Below are positions 20,110-30,900 of a stretch of DNA of 64,000 nt, in pieces (position 1 is the first letter of the stretch; every line of letters starts with the position of its first letter). Under the pieces are notes generated by a model that was given only the letters and a program-made list of their open reading frames with translations, did not search any database and had not been told where the DNA came from. Origin of the DNA: Agromyces laixinhei (GTDB lineage: Bacteria > Actinomycetota > Actinomycetes > Actinomycetales > Microbacteriaceae); NCBI RefSeq assembly GCF_006337065.1, contig NZ_CP040872.1:2170001-2234000 (forward strand), given 5' to 3'. The position numbers were made by a program, and so were the translations under genes.

Positions 20110-21693
20110 ATGAGCGAATCCGTCAGCCTCCCGGCACTCGGTGAGAGTGTCACTGAAGGCACGGTCACCCGCTGGCTGAAGAACGTCGGCGACCGTGTCG
20201 AGGTCGACGAGCCGCTGCTCGAGGTCTCGACCGACAAGGTCGACACCGAGATCCCGTCACCCGTTGCCGGTGTCATCGAGACGATCCTCGTCCAGGAGGA
20301 CGAGACCGTCGAGGTCGGCACTGCGCTCGTGACCATCGGCGACGGTTCGGGCGGCGCAGATGCACCGGCCGCCCCCGAGGCAGCAGAGGCCGCGGCCGCT
20401 CCTGCGGCTGAAGCGGAGCCCGCGGCACCGGCCGCTGAGCCCGCAGCACCCGCTGCTGAGCCGGCAGCACCCCCTGCACCCGCTGCTGAGCCGGCAGCAC
20501 CCGCTGCACCGGCCGCTGAGCCCGCAGCACCCGCTGCTGAGCCGGCAGCACCCGCTGAACCCGCTGCTGAGCCTGCGGCACCGGCTGCCGAGCCGGCAGC
20601 ACCCGCTGCACCGGCCGCTGAGCCCGCAGCACCCGCTGCTGAGCCCGCGGCACCGGCCGCCGAGCCTGCAGCACCCGCTGCCGAACCTGCGGCACCGGCC
20701 GCCGAGCCTGCAGCGCCCACGGCGCCTGCTGCTGCGCCCGTCGCCCAGGCGCCGGCAGCCCCGGCAGCCCCGGCAGCCCCCACCGGTGGCTCGCACGCCG
20801 GCCCCGCCGGGTACGTCACCCCGATCGTGCGCAAGCTCGCAAACGAGCAGGGCGTCGACCTTGCGAGCGTCACCGGCACCGGTGTCGGCGGTCGCATCCG
20901 CAAGCAGGACGTCATCTCGGCGAACGCGGTACCCGCGGCATCCGCTGCCCCGGCGCGCCAAGAGCTCGAGATCTCGCCGCTGCGCGGCACGACAGTGCCG
21001 ATGACGCGTCTGCGCAAGGTCGTCGCCGAGCGCGCCGTCGTCTCGATGACGTCGACCGCGCAGCTCACGACCGTCGTCGAGGTCGATGTGACCCGGGTTG
21101 CGCGTCTGCGCGACGCGGTCAAGGGCGACTTCCTCGCCAAGACCGGCAACAAGCTCTCGTTCCTGCCGTTCTTCGCGATGGCTGCAGCCGAAGCGCTCCG
21201 TGCCTACCCGATCGTCAACTCGACGGTCGACGGCGACAGCATCGTCTACCCGGCCCACGAGAACATGAGCATCGCGGTCGACACCGAGCGCGGCCTCCTC
21301 ACCCCGGTGATCCGCGACGCGGCCGAGCTCGACATCGCGGGCCTCGCCGCTCAGATCGCCGATCTCGCCGAGCGCACGCGCAACAACCAGTTGAAGCCCG
21401 ACGAGCTCTCGGGCGGCACCTTCACGCTGACGAACACCGGTTCGCGCGGTGCGCTCTTCGATACCCCGGTCGTGTTCCTGCCGCAGTCGGCGATCCTCGG
21501 CACCGGCATCGTCGTGAAGCGACCGGTGGTCGTCTCGACCGACGGCGCCGACGCGATCGCCGTTCGTTCGATGGTCTACCTGGCCCTCTCGTACGACCAC
21601 CGCATCATCGACGGCGCCGACGCGGCCCGCTTCCTGACCGCCGTCAAGCAGCGGCTCGAAGAGGGCGCGTTCGAGGCCGACCTCGGCATCTAG
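20110..21693 (+). CDS. sucB: Dihydrolipoamide acyltransferase (E2) of a 2-oxo acid dehydrogenase
   Basis: E2 core, 527 residues. One lipoyl domain (residues 1-80, lipoyl lysine in STDKVDTEI), a ~120-residue Ala/Pro/Glu linker, the peripheral subunit-binding domain (YVTPIVRKLANEQGVDLAS), and the CAT domain ending SYDHRIIDGADA with the catalytic HxxxDG. Start ATG 20110 has GAAGGAGA. In related actinobacteria the E2 annotated SucB serves pyruvate dehydrogenase, so aceE at 41 kb is a likely partner. Its stop overlaps the convergent pseudokinase stop. Confidence 0.92.
   Translation: MSESVSLPALGESVTEGTVTRWLKNVGDRVEVDEPLLEVSTDKVDTEIPSPVAGVIETILVQEDETVEVGTALVTIGDGSGGADAPAAPEAAEAAAAPAAEAEPAAPAAEPAAPAAEPAAPPAPAAEPAAPAAPAAEPAAPAAEPAAPAEPAAEPAAPAAEPAAPAAPAAEPAAPAAEPAAPAAEPAAPAAEPAAPAAEPAAPTAPAAAPVAQAPAAPAAPAAPTGGSHAGPAGYVTPIVRKLANEQGVDLASVTGTGVGGRIRKQDVISANAVPAASAAPARQELEISPLRGTTVPMTRLRKVVAERAVVSMTSTAQLTTVVEVDVTRVARLRDAVKGDFLAKTGNKLSFLPFFAMAAAEALRAYPIVNSTVDGDSIVYPAHENMSIAVDTERGLLTPVIRDAAELDIAGLAAQIADLAERTRNNQLKPDELSGGTFTLTNTGSRGALFDTPVVFLPQSAILGTGIVVKRPVVVSTDGADAIAVRSMVYLALSYDHRIIDGADAARFLTAVKQRLEEGAFEADLGI
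20399..20790 (+). repeat. Degenerate tandem repeats encoding the Ala/Pro linker of E2
   Basis: Imperfect repeats built on GCACCCGCTGCTGAGCCG and its variants, encoding runs of PAAEPAAPAA. They form the flexible hinge that lets the lipoyl arm move between active sites. Being nearly identical at the DNA level over long stretches, they are prone to length change by slippage. This is coding sequence, not a CRISPR array. Confidence 0.85.
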
Positions 21694-23264
21694 TCGAAGA
21701 TCTCCCGCAGCCGCCATCCGGCCTCGCCTCTCATCACGAGGAGCGAGGCCGGTTCGCGTTCCCCTACCGCATACGGAACCGTCACGAGCACCGCTGATCC
21801 CATCTCGGTGAGGATGGCGGCGCGTGACGGGTCGAGCTTCGCCGGCACCTCGCCTCCGTCACGCGCCGCCGACATCGCAGCGAGATCTGCAGACTCGAGA
21901 GCCGACCCGGGCTGCAGCACGTCGGACAGGCACGCCAGGTCGAGAGCGTCGAAGCACTCGCCACGCCGCGCCACGAGCTGTTGGACCGCCGGCATCACCT
22001 CGTCGACGGTCGGCTCGGTCGAATCCGCGTCGGCGTCGGTCTCGGCCGCGCCGCGTTCAGCCGGAGGGGCGGGTTCCGCTGTCGGCGCCGGTGCCGGCTC
22101 GGGCGCGATGACGGGGGTTCGAGTCGGTCCGCCCCCTCCTGCGGTGGCCGGTGGAACCAGCGTCAAGAGGAGTGTCAGCGCTCCCCCGCCCACGAGCGCC
22201 GCGACGATGAGCGTGGGGCGGCGCGCTCGAAGTGCGCCCCGCAGACGCGAACCGGCGTGCTGCGGGTTCCGGCCGGTCTCCCGCCCGGCCCGGCGTGTCG
22301 GTTCATCCGGGTCGGTCGTGTCGGGCTCCGCTCCGGCGAGGAAGGTCGGCCACTGCGCCAGGTCGAGCAACCGGCGGCGGCCGGTCCTCACCGCACCATT
22401 CGCCGAGCCTGCGACGGATCTGATCTGACCGGGTTCGGCCGCGACCGACTCGAGCGGTGGGGTCATCCGTGCGGGGAGCCCGGGACGCCGAGTCACGACC
22501 ACGACACCGTCGACCGGAGTCGGCTCCGCAGCCGCGAACAGCGAGCGTTCGAGTTCCGCTTCACACGGCACGAAGGGCCGCGCCGACAGCCGGGCGCGCA
22601 GGAACTCCGCGACGGGGGCGAGCTGTTCGGGGCGATCGGTGGCAGCGATGACCTCGTCGAACAGCCCGGCGAGCACCGAATGGCCTTCGCGGAGGAGTGG
22701 CGTGCGTTCGTGCGCCTTCTGCGGAAGCCGCACGAGGCCGCCGAGCCCGATGATGCGGGGCCGGCCACGGGCGTCGAGCACGACGTCGCCGGTCGTCAGC
22801 GTCGTATGCACGAACCCGTGGCGTGCGAGCTCACCGAGTGTCACCACGATGGGCGCGAGCACCGTCACCGCCTCGCCCGGTGACAACCGGCGATCGGCGA
22901 TGAGACGCGAGAGCGACGGCCCGGCCAGGCGTTCGACCGCCAGCGCGCAGCGCCCGTCGTCGAGGGTCGCGATGTCGAAGAGTTCGGGCAACGACCCCGA
23001 GACATCCGTCGACATCGCCTCGACTTCGATGGCGATCGTCTCACCAGCCGCTGTGGCGGCGTAGACCCGCACCACGACGAGCGACGACGGCTCGTCGGGC
23101 CGACTGCCGACGGGGGTGTCGACCGTGGCGAGGAACACGTCGGCACGGTCGCCGGAGGCGATGCGTCGCAGCAGCCGATAGCCGGCCAGGGTCGACTCCA
23201 CCGGCGGCTGCAGTTCAGGTGTCGCAGGATCGGCATCTGGGACTCGTCTGCCATGTCGTACCAT
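21690..23264 (-). CDS. Membrane-anchored pseudokinase-like protein
   Basis: A 524-residue protein. The first ~260 residues have a Ser/Thr protein kinase-like fold, but the catalytic residues are replaced: VVVRVY where the ATP-binding lysine (VAVK) would be, [13 protein letters not shown] in place of VHRDIKPxNVLL, and RIIGLGGL in place of the DFG segment. A long linker is followed by one transmembrane helix near residues 355-375 and a secreted Pro/Ala/Glu-rich stretch plus a small C-terminal domain. GAGGCT 6 nt before the ATG predicts a leaderless message. Divergent from lipB. Function unknown; a scaffold or sensor is plausible. Confidence 0.75.
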   Translation of the reverse strand: MVRHGRRVPDADPATPELQPPVESTLAGYRLLRRIASGDRADVFLATVDTPVGSRPDEPSSLVVVRVYAATAAGETIAIEVEAMSTDVSGSLPELFDIATLDDGRCALAVERLAGPSLSRLIADRRLSPGEAVTVLAPIVVTLGELARHGFVHTTLTTGDVVLDARGRPRIIGLGGLVRLPQKAHERTPLLREGHSVLAGLFDEVIAATDRPEQLAPVAEFLRARLSARPFVPCEAELERSLFAAAEPTPVDGVVVVTRRPGLPARMTPPLESVAAEPGQIRSVAGSANGAVRTGRRRLLDLAQWPTFLAGAEPDTTDPDEPTRRAGRETGRNPQHAGSRLRGALRARRPTLIVAALVGGGALTLLLTLVPPATAGGGGPTRTPVIAPEPAPAPTAEPAPPAERGAAETDADADSTEPTVDEVMPAVQQLVARRGECFDALDLACLSDVLQPGSALESADLAAMSAARDGGEVPAKLDPSRAAILTEMGSAVLVTVPYAVGEREPASLLVMRGEAGWRLREIFD

Positions 23265-23372
23265 GCGACCAGCCTCTCGGCACCATCGGTGTCGGTGGCG
23301 GCCGCAGGTCCATGGTGTGGACGGCCGACCGCATTCTTCGCTGTCGAGGACGAGTCGCCTAAGCTGATTCCC

Positions 23373-24008
23373 ATGCTCGACATCGTCGTCACGGGGCTAA
23401 GCGCCAACTCCGTGCCGTATCTCGAGGGTCTCGACCTTCAGCGCGCCGTCCATCGCGCGGTCGTCGCGGGCGAACGCCCCGACACCGTTCTCCTCTTGGA
23501 GCACCACTCCGTCTACACCGCCGGCAAGCGCACAGCGCCCGACGAACGACCGACCGACGGCACGCCCGTCATCGACGTCGATCGCGGCGGCAAGATCACC
23601 TGGCACGGCCCGGGCCAACTGGTCGGCTACCCGATCCTGCGGCTGCCGGAGCCCGTCGACGTCGTCGGCTACGTGCGCCGACTCGAAGGCATTCTCATCG
23701 ACGTGCTGGCGGGCATCGGGCTCGAGTCACGACGCGTCGACGGCAGGTCGGGCGTCTGGGTCGGCCGGCCCGGCCGGGAGAACAAGATCGCCGCCATCGG
23801 CATCCGGGTCGAAGGCGGCGTCACGATGCACGGCTTCGCCCTGAACGCCAGCAACTCCCTCGAGCCGTATGATCGCATCGTCGCCTGCGGCATCCGCGAT
23901 GCCGGTGTGACCACGATCAGCCGCGAGCTGGGTCGCACCGTCACTCCGGCCGATCTCGTCGACGCCATCGCCGAGCGTTTCCGCGCCGAGGCGGCGATCG
24001 CCGCGTGA
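23373..24008 (+). CDS. lipB: Lipoyl(octanoyl) transferase
   Basis: Transfers octanoyl groups from octanoyl-ACP to lipoyl domains, the first step of lipoate biosynthesis; 211 residues. Family motifs: [18 protein letters not shown], the [16 protein letters not shown] segment with its lysine, and the catalytic cysteine in IVACGI. Start ATG 23373 lacks a ribosome site and has TAAGCT 7 nt upstream (leaderless). Its stop overlaps the lipA start by 4 bp (GTGA), so the two are coupled. Product serves the E2 encoded at 20110. Confidence 0.95.
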   Translation: MLDIVVTGLSANSVPYLEGLDLQRAVHRAVVAGERPDTVLLLEHHSVYTAGKRTAPDERPTDGTPVIDVDRGGKITWHGPGQLVGYPILRLPEPVDVVGYVRRLEGILIDVLAGIGLESRRVDGRSGVWVGRPGRENKIAAIGIRVEGGVTMHGFALNASNSLEPYDRIVACGIRDAGVTTISRELGRTVTPADLVDAIAERFRAEAAIAA

Positions 24009-24994
24009 ACGCAACACCCGAGGGGCGCAGGATGCTGCGCCTCGAAGTCCGCAACGCCCAGACGCCGATCGAACGCAAGCCCGAGTGGATCAAGACGCGC
24101 GCGAAGATGGGCCCCGAGTATCGGGCGCTGCAGTCGCTCGTGAAGAGCGAAGACCTGCACACCGTGTGCCAGGAGGCCGGGTGCCCCAACATCTACGAGT
24201 GCTGGGAGGATCGCGAAGCCACCTTCCTCATCGGAGGATCGCAGTGCACTCGTCGCTGCGACTTCTGCCAGATCGACACCGGCAAGCCGGCCGACTTCGA
24301 CGCCGACGAGCCCCGTCGTGTCGGAGAGTCCGTCGTGCGGATGCAGCTGCGCTACTCGACCGTCACGGGCGTCGCCCGCGACGACCTCCCCGATGAGGGG
24401 GCGTGGCTGTACGCGGAGACGATCCGCGAGATCCACCGTCAGTCGACGGGCACCGGCGTCGAGATCCTCGTGCCCGACTTCTCGGGCAACCCCGCTCACC
24501 TCGCCGAGGTGTTCTCGGCCGAGCCCGAGGTGTTCGCGCACAATGTCGAGACGGTGCCGCGCATCTTCAAGCGCATCCGGCCGGCGTTCCGCTACGAGCG
24601 ATCGCTCGACGTGATCACGCAGGGTCGCGACGCCGGACTCATCACGAAGTCGAACCTCATCCTCGGCATGGGCGAGGACCGCGGAGAAGTCTCGCAGGCG
24701 CTGCAGGATCTGCACGATGCCGGCACCGACATCATCACCGTGACCCAGTACCTGCGACCGAGCCCGCGGCATCTGCCGGTCGCCCGGTGGGTTCGACCGG
24801 AGGAGTTCGTCGAGATCAAGGCAGAGGCCGAGGCGATCGGATTCCTCGGGGTGCTGGCCGGCCCGCTCGTGCGATCCTCGTACCGGGCCGGCCGTCTCTG
24901 GGCCCAGTCGATGCACGCGAAGGGCCGGCCACTGCCCGCCGAGCTCTCGCACCTCGCCGACGCTTCGCTCGGCTTCGCCCAAGCGGTCGGCTGA
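24005..24994 (+). CDS. lipA: Lipoyl synthase
   Basis: Radical SAM enzyme that inserts two sulfurs into octanoyl-lipoyl domains, 329 residues. The auxiliary 4Fe-4S cysteines are in [12 protein letters not shown], the SAM-cluster motif is CTRRCDFC, and the C-terminal serine ligand lies in RSSYRAG. Starts at GTG 24005 overlapping the lipB stop. Followed by a strong terminator. Confidence 0.97.
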   Translation: MNATPEGRRMLRLEVRNAQTPIERKPEWIKTRAKMGPEYRALQSLVKSEDLHTVCQEAGCPNIYECWEDREATFLIGGSQCTRRCDFCQIDTGKPADFDADEPRRVGESVVRMQLRYSTVTGVARDDLPDEGAWLYAETIREIHRQSTGTGVEILVPDFSGNPAHLAEVFSAEPEVFAHNVETVPRIFKRIRPAFRYERSLDVITQGRDAGLITKSNLILGMGEDRGEVSQALQDLHDAGTDIITVTQYLRPSPRHLPVARWVRPEEFVEIKAEAEAIGFLGVLAGPLVRSSYRAGRLWAQSMHAKGRPLPAELSHLADASLGFAQAVG

Positions 24995-25013
24995 CTCCCA
25001 CGGCCCTCCAGCC

Positions 25014-25053
25014 GTCGTCTCGGACCGCGTCCCGCATCGCGGTCCGGGACGAC
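25014..25053 (+). terminator. Terminator of lipBA
   Basis: A 16-bp stem (25014-25029 with 25038-25053, one G-U wobble) and 8-nt loop. It separates lipBA from the DUF4191 gene, which has its own leaderless promoter (TATCCT at 25066-25071). Confidence 0.8.
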
Positions 25054-25078
25054 CCCCAGCGCCGGTATCCTTGAGACC

Positions 25079-25792
25079 ATGGCACGCAAGAAGGACGCAT
25101 CGAAGGCTCAGAAGGAGCCCGGCCGCATCAAGCAGATGTGGCAGGTCTTCCAGATGACCCGCCGCTACGACTCCACCGCGCAGTGGTTGATGCTCCTCGG
25201 ATTCCTCGCACCCGTGCTCGTGGGTCTGGGCCTGGCACTCTGGTTCAGCGAGGGCAACGGCTTCACGATCGCGCTCTGGGTCGTGGCGGGAGTGCTCGCC
25301 GGTCTCCTCATCGCCCTGATCATCCTCGGCCGCAGGGCCGAGCGTGCCGCCTACTCGCAGATCGAGGGCCAGCCGGGCGCCGTCGGCGCCGTGCTTCGCA
25401 GCGGCCTTCGCGGCGGATGGGTCGGCAACGAGATGCCCGTCGCCGTGAACGGCAAGACGCAAGACGCCGTCTACCGTGCGGTCGGCCGTGGCGGAGTCGC
25501 ACTCATCAGCGAGGGCCCGGGCTCGCGCACCAAGCGCATGCTCGACGACGAACAGCGAAAGGTCGCCCGCATTCTGCCCAACGTCCCCGTCACGCAGATC
25601 TCGGTCGGCGACGACGACGGTTCGATCCCGCTGCACAAGCTCCCCGTGACGTTGCGCAAGACGAAGCGCTCGCTCACCAAGCCCGAGGTGCTGGCCGTCT
25701 CCAACCGGCTCAACTCCCTCCAGACCTCGCTGCCGATCCCCAAGGGGATCGACCCGATGAAGGCCCGGCCCCAGCGCGGCAAGATGCGCTGA
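25079..25792 (+). CDS. DUF4191 membrane protein
   Basis: A 237-residue actinobacterial protein with a short basic N-terminus, two adjacent transmembrane helices (about residues 35-85) and a long cytoplasmic C-terminal domain ending in a basic tail. DUF4191 genes almost always follow lipA in actinobacteria, but the function is unknown. Start ATG 25079 has TATCCT exactly 7 nt upstream (leaderless). Confidence 0.85.
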   Translation: MARKKDASKAQKEPGRIKQMWQVFQMTRRYDSTAQWLMLLGFLAPVLVGLGLALWFSEGNGFTIALWVVAGVLAGLLIALIILGRRAERAAYSQIEGQPGAVGAVLRSGLRGGWVGNEMPVAVNGKTQDAVYRAVGRGGVALISEGPGSRTKRMLDDEQRKVARILPNVPVTQISVGDDDGSIPLHKLPVTLRKTKRSLTKPEVLAVSNRLNSLQTSLPIPKGIDPMKARPQRGKMR

Positions 25793-25810
25793 CCGACCGT
25801 TCGCGTCTGC

Positions 25811-25827
25811 CGGCCGATACGCGGCCG
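25811..25827. terminator. Possible terminator between convergent DUF4191 and RDD genes
   Basis: A small 6-bp hairpin (CGGCCG, loop ATACG, CGGCCG) in the 39-bp gap between two convergent stops. Short and without a T tract. Confidence 0.35.
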
Positions 25828-25831
25828 CCGA

Positions 25832-26266
25832 TCAATAGCGGATGAGCACCGTTCCGGCGATCTTGTCGTGGAATCCGCGCTGGTCGGAATCCCAGATGAG
25901 TGCCGGCACGACGAGCACGAGCAGCGCCGTGCGAACGATCGGACGCCAGGCGCCGACCCATCCGCCGTCGATCGGAACGACCCGCATGCCGAGCAATCGG
26001 TGCCCGATGCTGCCGCCGATGGTCGGGATGAACATGATCTGCAGCACGGCGAAGACGAGCGGCGTGACCCACGTGTACGCGACGGACTCGTATGGCGTGA
26101 AGAGCAGCGAGATGAGCATGGCGCTCGCCCAATCCACGAGGAGCGCGGCGACACGACGGCCGGCTCGGCCCACGGAGCCGCGACCCTCTCTCGGCAGGCC
26201 GAGCCGCTCCCCGGGCCACCGGCTCGGCTCGCGGACTCCGGAGGTCTGGGGTTTCGCATCAGGCAC
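25832..26266 (-). CDS. RDD family membrane protein
   Basis: A 144-residue integral membrane protein of the RDD family. Hydrophobic helices flank the central QIMFIPTIGGSIGHRLLGMRVV segment typical of the family, and a basic RRVAALLVDW stretch begins the domain. Start is GTG 26266, with TAGACT 6 nt upstream (leaderless). Divergent from glnA across the GlnR-type operator. RDD proteins have been linked to ion or membrane processes, but no function can be assigned here. Confidence 0.8.
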   Translation of the reverse strand: MPDAKPQTSGVREPSRWPGERLGLPREGRGSVGRAGRRVAALLVDWASAMLISLLFTPYESVAYTWVTPLVFAVLQIMFIPTIGGSIGHRLLGMRVVPIDGGWVGAWRPIVRTALLVLVVPALIWDSDQRGFHDKIAGTVLIRY

Positions 26267-26294
26267 CAGACGAGTCTACCGAGCCGGACTACGC

Positions 26295-26332
26295 GTAACA
26301 TGGCCGAAACATTACGGTCACGGCAGGGAAAC
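26295..26332 (+). promoter_or_regulatory. Tandem GlnR-type operator of glnA
   Basis: Four half-sites at exact 6-bp spacing: GTAAC (26295), GAAAC (26306), GTCAC (26317), GAAAC (26328). This matches the GTnAC-N6-GaAAC pattern repeated twice, as known for actinobacterial GlnR. It lies between the RDD start and glnA; a possible -10 (TAACCT, about 26343-26348) follows. GlnR itself is not in the window. Confidence 0.75.
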
Positions 26333-26403
26333 GGCACCCGGTTAACCTCACTCCCGACCGTGAAAGTCCGTCCGGTTCTACATCCTCTTGGAGACTCCGC
26401 AAC

Positions 26404-27828
26404 ATGTTCAGCGATTCGTCCGAAGTTCTCACGTTCATCAAAGAGACGGATGTCAAGTTCCTCGACATCCGTTTCACCGACCTTCCGGGCGTGCAGCAGC
26501 ACTTCAACATCCCGGCCTCCACTGTCGACGAGGAGTTCTTCACCGTCGGCCAGCTCTTCGACGGTTCCTCGATCCGCGGCTTCGCGAACATCCACGAGTC
26601 CGACATGCAGCTCATCCCCGACGTGACGACGGCGTACATCGACGCGTTCCGCGCCGAGCGGACGCTCATCATGGTCTTCGACATCTACAACCCGCGCAAC
26701 GGCGAGATCTACTCGAAGGATCCGCGTCAGGTCGCGAAGAAGGCTGAGAAGTACCTCGCGTCGACCGGCATCGCCGACACGGCGTTCTTCGCGCCCGAGG
26801 CCGAGTTCTACATCTTCGACGACGTGCGGTACGAGGTCAACCAGCACTCGAGCTTCTACTCGGTCGACTCCGAAGAGGGCGCATGGAACTCGGGTCGCGC
26901 CGAAGAGGGCGGCAACCTCGGCAACAAGACCCCGTACAAGGGCGGCTACTTCCCCGTCTCCCCGGTCGACAAGCAGGCCGACCTGCGCGACGACATCTGC
27001 CTCAAGCTCATCGACGCCGGACTCGTCCTCGAGCGCTCGCACCACGAGGTCGGCACCGGTGGCCAGGCCGAGATCAACTACCGTTTCGACACGATGGTCG
27101 CCGCTGCCGACGACATCCTGAAGTTCAAGTACATCGTCAAGAACACTGCTGAGCGGTGGGGAAAGACGGCGACGTTCATGCCGAAGCCCGTCTTCGGCGA
27201 CAACGGTTCCGGCATGCACACCCACCAGTCGCTCTGGAGCGAGGGCACGCCGCTCTTCTACGATGAGGCCGGCTACGGCGGCCTCTCCGATGTCGCACGT
27301 TGGTACATCGGCGGCCTGCTGAAGCATGCTCCCGCAGTGCTCGCCTTCACGAACCCAACGGTGAACTCGTACCACCGTCTGGTGCCCGGCTTCGAAGCAC
27401 CCGTCAACCTGGTCTACTCGGCGGGCAACCGTTCGGCGTCGATCCGCATCCCGATCACGGGCACGAACCCGAAGGCCAAGCGCGTCGAGTTCCGCGCACC
27501 GGATGCCTCGGGCAACCCCTACCTCGCTTTCGCCGCACAGCTCATGGCCGGCCTCGACGGCATCAAGAACCGCATCGAGCCGCACGAGCCCATCGACAAG
27601 GACCTCTACGAGCTTCCCCCCGAGGAGGCCAAGGCGATCCCGCAGGTTCCCGGATCGCTCGACGAGGCCCTCAACGCGCTCGAGGCAGACCACGACTTCC
27701 TCCTCGAAGGCGGCGTGTTCACCAAGGAACTCATCGAAACGTGGATCGACTACAAGCGTGAGAAGGAGCTGAAGCCGCTCGCTCAGCGCCCCCACCCCTT
27801 CGAGTTCGAGCTGTACTACGGCGTCTGA
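26404..27828 (+). CDS. glnA: Glutamine synthetase type I
   Basis: Dodecameric cytosolic ATP-dependent ligase of ammonia to glutamate, 474 residues. Signatures: FDGSSIRGF, the catalytic [43 protein letters not shown] and the C-terminal adenylylation tyrosine in [12 protein letters not shown], the site GlnE modifies. Start ATG 26404 has a GGAG site. Preceded by a tandem GlnR-type operator and followed by a terminator. Confidence 0.97.
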   Translation: MFSDSSEVLTFIKETDVKFLDIRFTDLPGVQQHFNIPASTVDEEFFTVGQLFDGSSIRGFANIHESDMQLIPDVTTAYIDAFRAERTLIMVFDIYNPRNGEIYSKDPRQVAKKAEKYLASTGIADTAFFAPEAEFYIFDDVRYEVNQHSSFYSVDSEEGAWNSGRAEEGGNLGNKTPYKGGYFPVSPVDKQADLRDDICLKLIDAGLVLERSHHEVGTGGQAEINYRFDTMVAAADDILKFKYIVKNTAERWGKTATFMPKPVFGDNGSGMHTHQSLWSEGTPLFYDEAGYGGLSDVARWYIGGLLKHAPAVLAFTNPTVNSYHRLVPGFEAPVNLVYSAGNRSASIRIPITGTNPKAKRVEFRAPDASGNPYLAFAAQLMAGLDGIKNRIEPHEPIDKDLYELPPEEAKAIPQVPGSLDEALNALEADHDFLLEGGVFTKELIETWIDYKREKELKPLAQRPHPFEFELYYGV

Positions 27829-27843
27829 CCCCGAACACCCCTT

Positions 27844-27873
27844 GGGCCCGTACCGCTGCGGCGGTGCGGGCCC
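27844..27873 (+). terminator. Terminator of glnA
   Basis: A 13-bp GC-rich stem (27844-27856 with 27861-27873, one G-U pair) with loop TGCG, 15 bp past the glnA stop. It also separates glnA from the convergent glnE. Confidence 0.75.
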
Positions 27874-27946
27874 GTTCGCCGTTCGCGGCAGAGCTGTGAA
27901 TCGGCGCGGGGCCGAGCGCTGACGCCGTTCGACTCGACGGAACGGT

Positions 27947-30900
27947 TCAGCCCACGGTCGGTTCGCGACGAGGTTCGACCCCGTAGAAACCGCGGTCGAA
28001 GACGACGCGGGCGCGTCGTGTGACGTGCAGGTAGTCCTGTTCGAGCTGGGTGGCGGATCCTGGCGGATACCCCATGATGCGGGCGACGCCCTCGAGCTGC
28101 GAGCGCTCGACGGGCAGCACGTCGGTCGTGCGATCGAGCCAGAGCGTGAGTGCCGAGCGGGCGCGCGAGGCGAAGACCCAGGCGGCGCGGAGCATCTCGG
28201 CATCGGATGCCTCGACGAGGCCGTGCTCGACCGCAGCAGCGAGCGCGTCGAGCGTCGACGTCGTGCGCAGCGCGGGGACCGCTGCTGCGTGCTGCAGCTG
28301 CACGAGCTGCACGAACCATTCCACGTCCGAGAGCGAGCCCCGCCCGAGCTTCAGGTGCCGGTTCGGGTCGGCGCCCTGCGGCAGTCGCTCGTTCTCGACG
28401 CGAGCCTTGATGCGCTTGACCTCGCGCACGTCGCGCTCACTGATCGCGTCGGGGTAGCGCACGGTATCGGCGAGCTCGGTGAACTCGTCGATGAGTGCAC
28501 GGTCGCCGGCCACGCCTCGAGCGCGAAGCAGCGCCTGCGCCTCCCACGTCAGCGACCATCTCGCGTAGTACGCGCGGTAGGCGTCGAGCGAGCGAGCGAC
28601 GACGCCGTTACGACCCTCTGGTCGCAGGTCGGCATCGAGGTCGAACGGCAGGCGGGCGTCTTCGCTGAGTCGCACGAGCTCGGCGACGATGCGCAGCGCC
28701 CGCGAATGGGCGGCCTCGGCCGCGGCATCCGTCGCCCGATAGACGTAGATGATGTCGGCGTCGGAACCGATGCCGAGCTCGCGACCGCCGAAGCGGCCCA
28801 TGCCGATCACCGCGAACTCGATGCCGTCGGGCTCGATGCCGCGGATTGCGGCGACGAGCGATGCGATGTGGTTCTCGGTGACGTCGCTCAGCGCGTGCCC
28901 GAGCTCCTCGACGGTGCAGACGTCGAGGATTCCGGAGAGCGCGAGCCGCAGCAGCTCGCGGCGACGGGTGGCGCGGAAGATCTTCGCGGCCGAGTCCGGA
29001 TCGTTGTGGCGAGCGAGCACCGCCCTGCTCTCGTCGTGAAGTGACGCCACCGACCGCGGCCGCAGTTCGTCGAGGTCTTCGAGCCAGGCGACTGATTCGG
29101 GGCTGCGTTCGAGCAGTTCCGCGGTGAAACGCGAGCCCGAGAGCACCTTGGTCAATCGGAGCGCCGCGTCAGAGGAATCACGGAGCAACCGCAGGTACCA
29201 GTGCGTCGTGCCGAGCGTGTCGCTCAGGCGCCGGAAGGAGAGCAGCCCGAAGTCGGGGTCGGTGCCGTCGGCGAACCACGAGATGAGCACCGGCATGAGG
29301 TTGCGCTGGATCTGCGCGCGCCGTGTGACGCCGGTCGTGAGCGCCGCGATGTGCGCGAGCGCGCCTCGCGGGTCACGGTAGCCGATGGCCGCGAGACGCG
29401 CTTCGGCTTGCGCACTCGTGAGCCCGAGACCGGATGCCGGCAGCGCTGCGACGGCCGACAGTAGCGGCCGGTAGAAGAGTCGCTCGTGCAGGCCGCGCAC
29501 GCGCTGGCGTGTGCCCTGCCAGACCGCCGTGAGCTCCCCCGCGGTGCGGCCGAGCCCCGATGCACGAGCGAGCACCCGGAGCCGTTGCTCGTCGCTCGGC
29601 ATGAGGTGAGTGCGTCGCAGGCGTTCGAGTTGCACCCGGTGTTCGAGGACGCGCAGCACCCGGTAGTCGCGCGAGAACTCGGCCGCCTCCTCACGACCGA
29701 CGTAGCCGAGTTCGGCCAGCGCCGCGAGGGCGGGCAAGGTGCCGCGCTGATGGATGCCGTCGTCGGAAGCGCCGTGCACGAGCTGCAGCAGCTGCACCGT
29801 GAATTCGATGTCACGGATGCCGCCGGGCCCGAGCTTGATCTGCACGTCGACCTCATCGGCCGGGATGTGCGCGGTGACCCGCTCGCGCATCTCCTGCACG
29901 GACTCGACGAAGCCCTCGCGGCTCGAGCTCGTCCAGACCATCGGCGCGACGCCGTCGACGTACCGGCCGCCGAGTTCGAGGTCTCCGGCGAGCGGGCGCG
30001 CCTTCAGCAGTGCCTGGAACTCCCAGCTCTTCGCCCAGCGGTCGTAGTACTGCATGTGCGATTCGAGGGTGCGAACGAGCGCGCCGTCCTTGCCCTCCGG
30101 CCGGAGGTTCGGATCGACCTCCCAGAGGGGCGGTTCGATACCGGGCTCACCGACGATGCGCATGGTCAGCACCGCGAGCCGGGTCGCGATCTCGAGCGCC
30201 CGCGGCGTGGAGACCACGTCTTCGTCTGCGGACTCCGCGACGTAGATGACATCGACGTCGCTCACGTAGTTGAGTTCGCGGGCGCCGGCCTTGCCCATGC
30301 CGATGATCGCGAGTCGAGTCGCCTCGACCTCGGCCGCGGGATACCGGCCGGGCGACGACGGCTCGCCCGGTGCTCGCCCGACCACACGACGCGCCGCAGC
30401 GAGGGCCGCGTCGAGCGCCGCTCCGGCGAGGTCGGCGAGACCGGCGGCGACGACGTCGACCACGTCGACCGCATCGTCGCGGGTGAGGTCGTAGACGGCG
30501 ACATCCGAGAGGAGTCGGCGGTACCTGATGCGGATCGCCGCCGCGGCGGCCTCCACGAGATCGGCCGGCGGAGCCGAGACTTCGTCGAGCGCGGTCAGGA
30601 GCGACGCACGAGCCTCGGCGACGCTCGGTGGGGCGGCCGGCACCTGCCCGAACGCGACGAGCTCCGATGGATGCCGCAACAGGAAGTCGCCGAATCCGCG
30701 GGACGCCCCGACGAGTCGAGCCAGACGCGCCGCGGCGTTCTCGTGGGCGAGGGCGCCCGCGAGCTCGATCGGTGCCTGCTCGTGGAGCCGGGCGACGACC
30801 GCGAGCGCCTCGTCAGGATCGGCGGCCTGCGCGAACACCTCGAGGAGCGAGTCCACTTCGGCCCCGGTGCTGCTCGACAGCGCCTTCAGCGACGCGGCCG

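Noticed and set aside
20399..20790. CRISPR-like array
   Set aside because: The repeats are in frame within sucB, vary in length and encode an Ala/Pro linker; there are no spacers of constant length.
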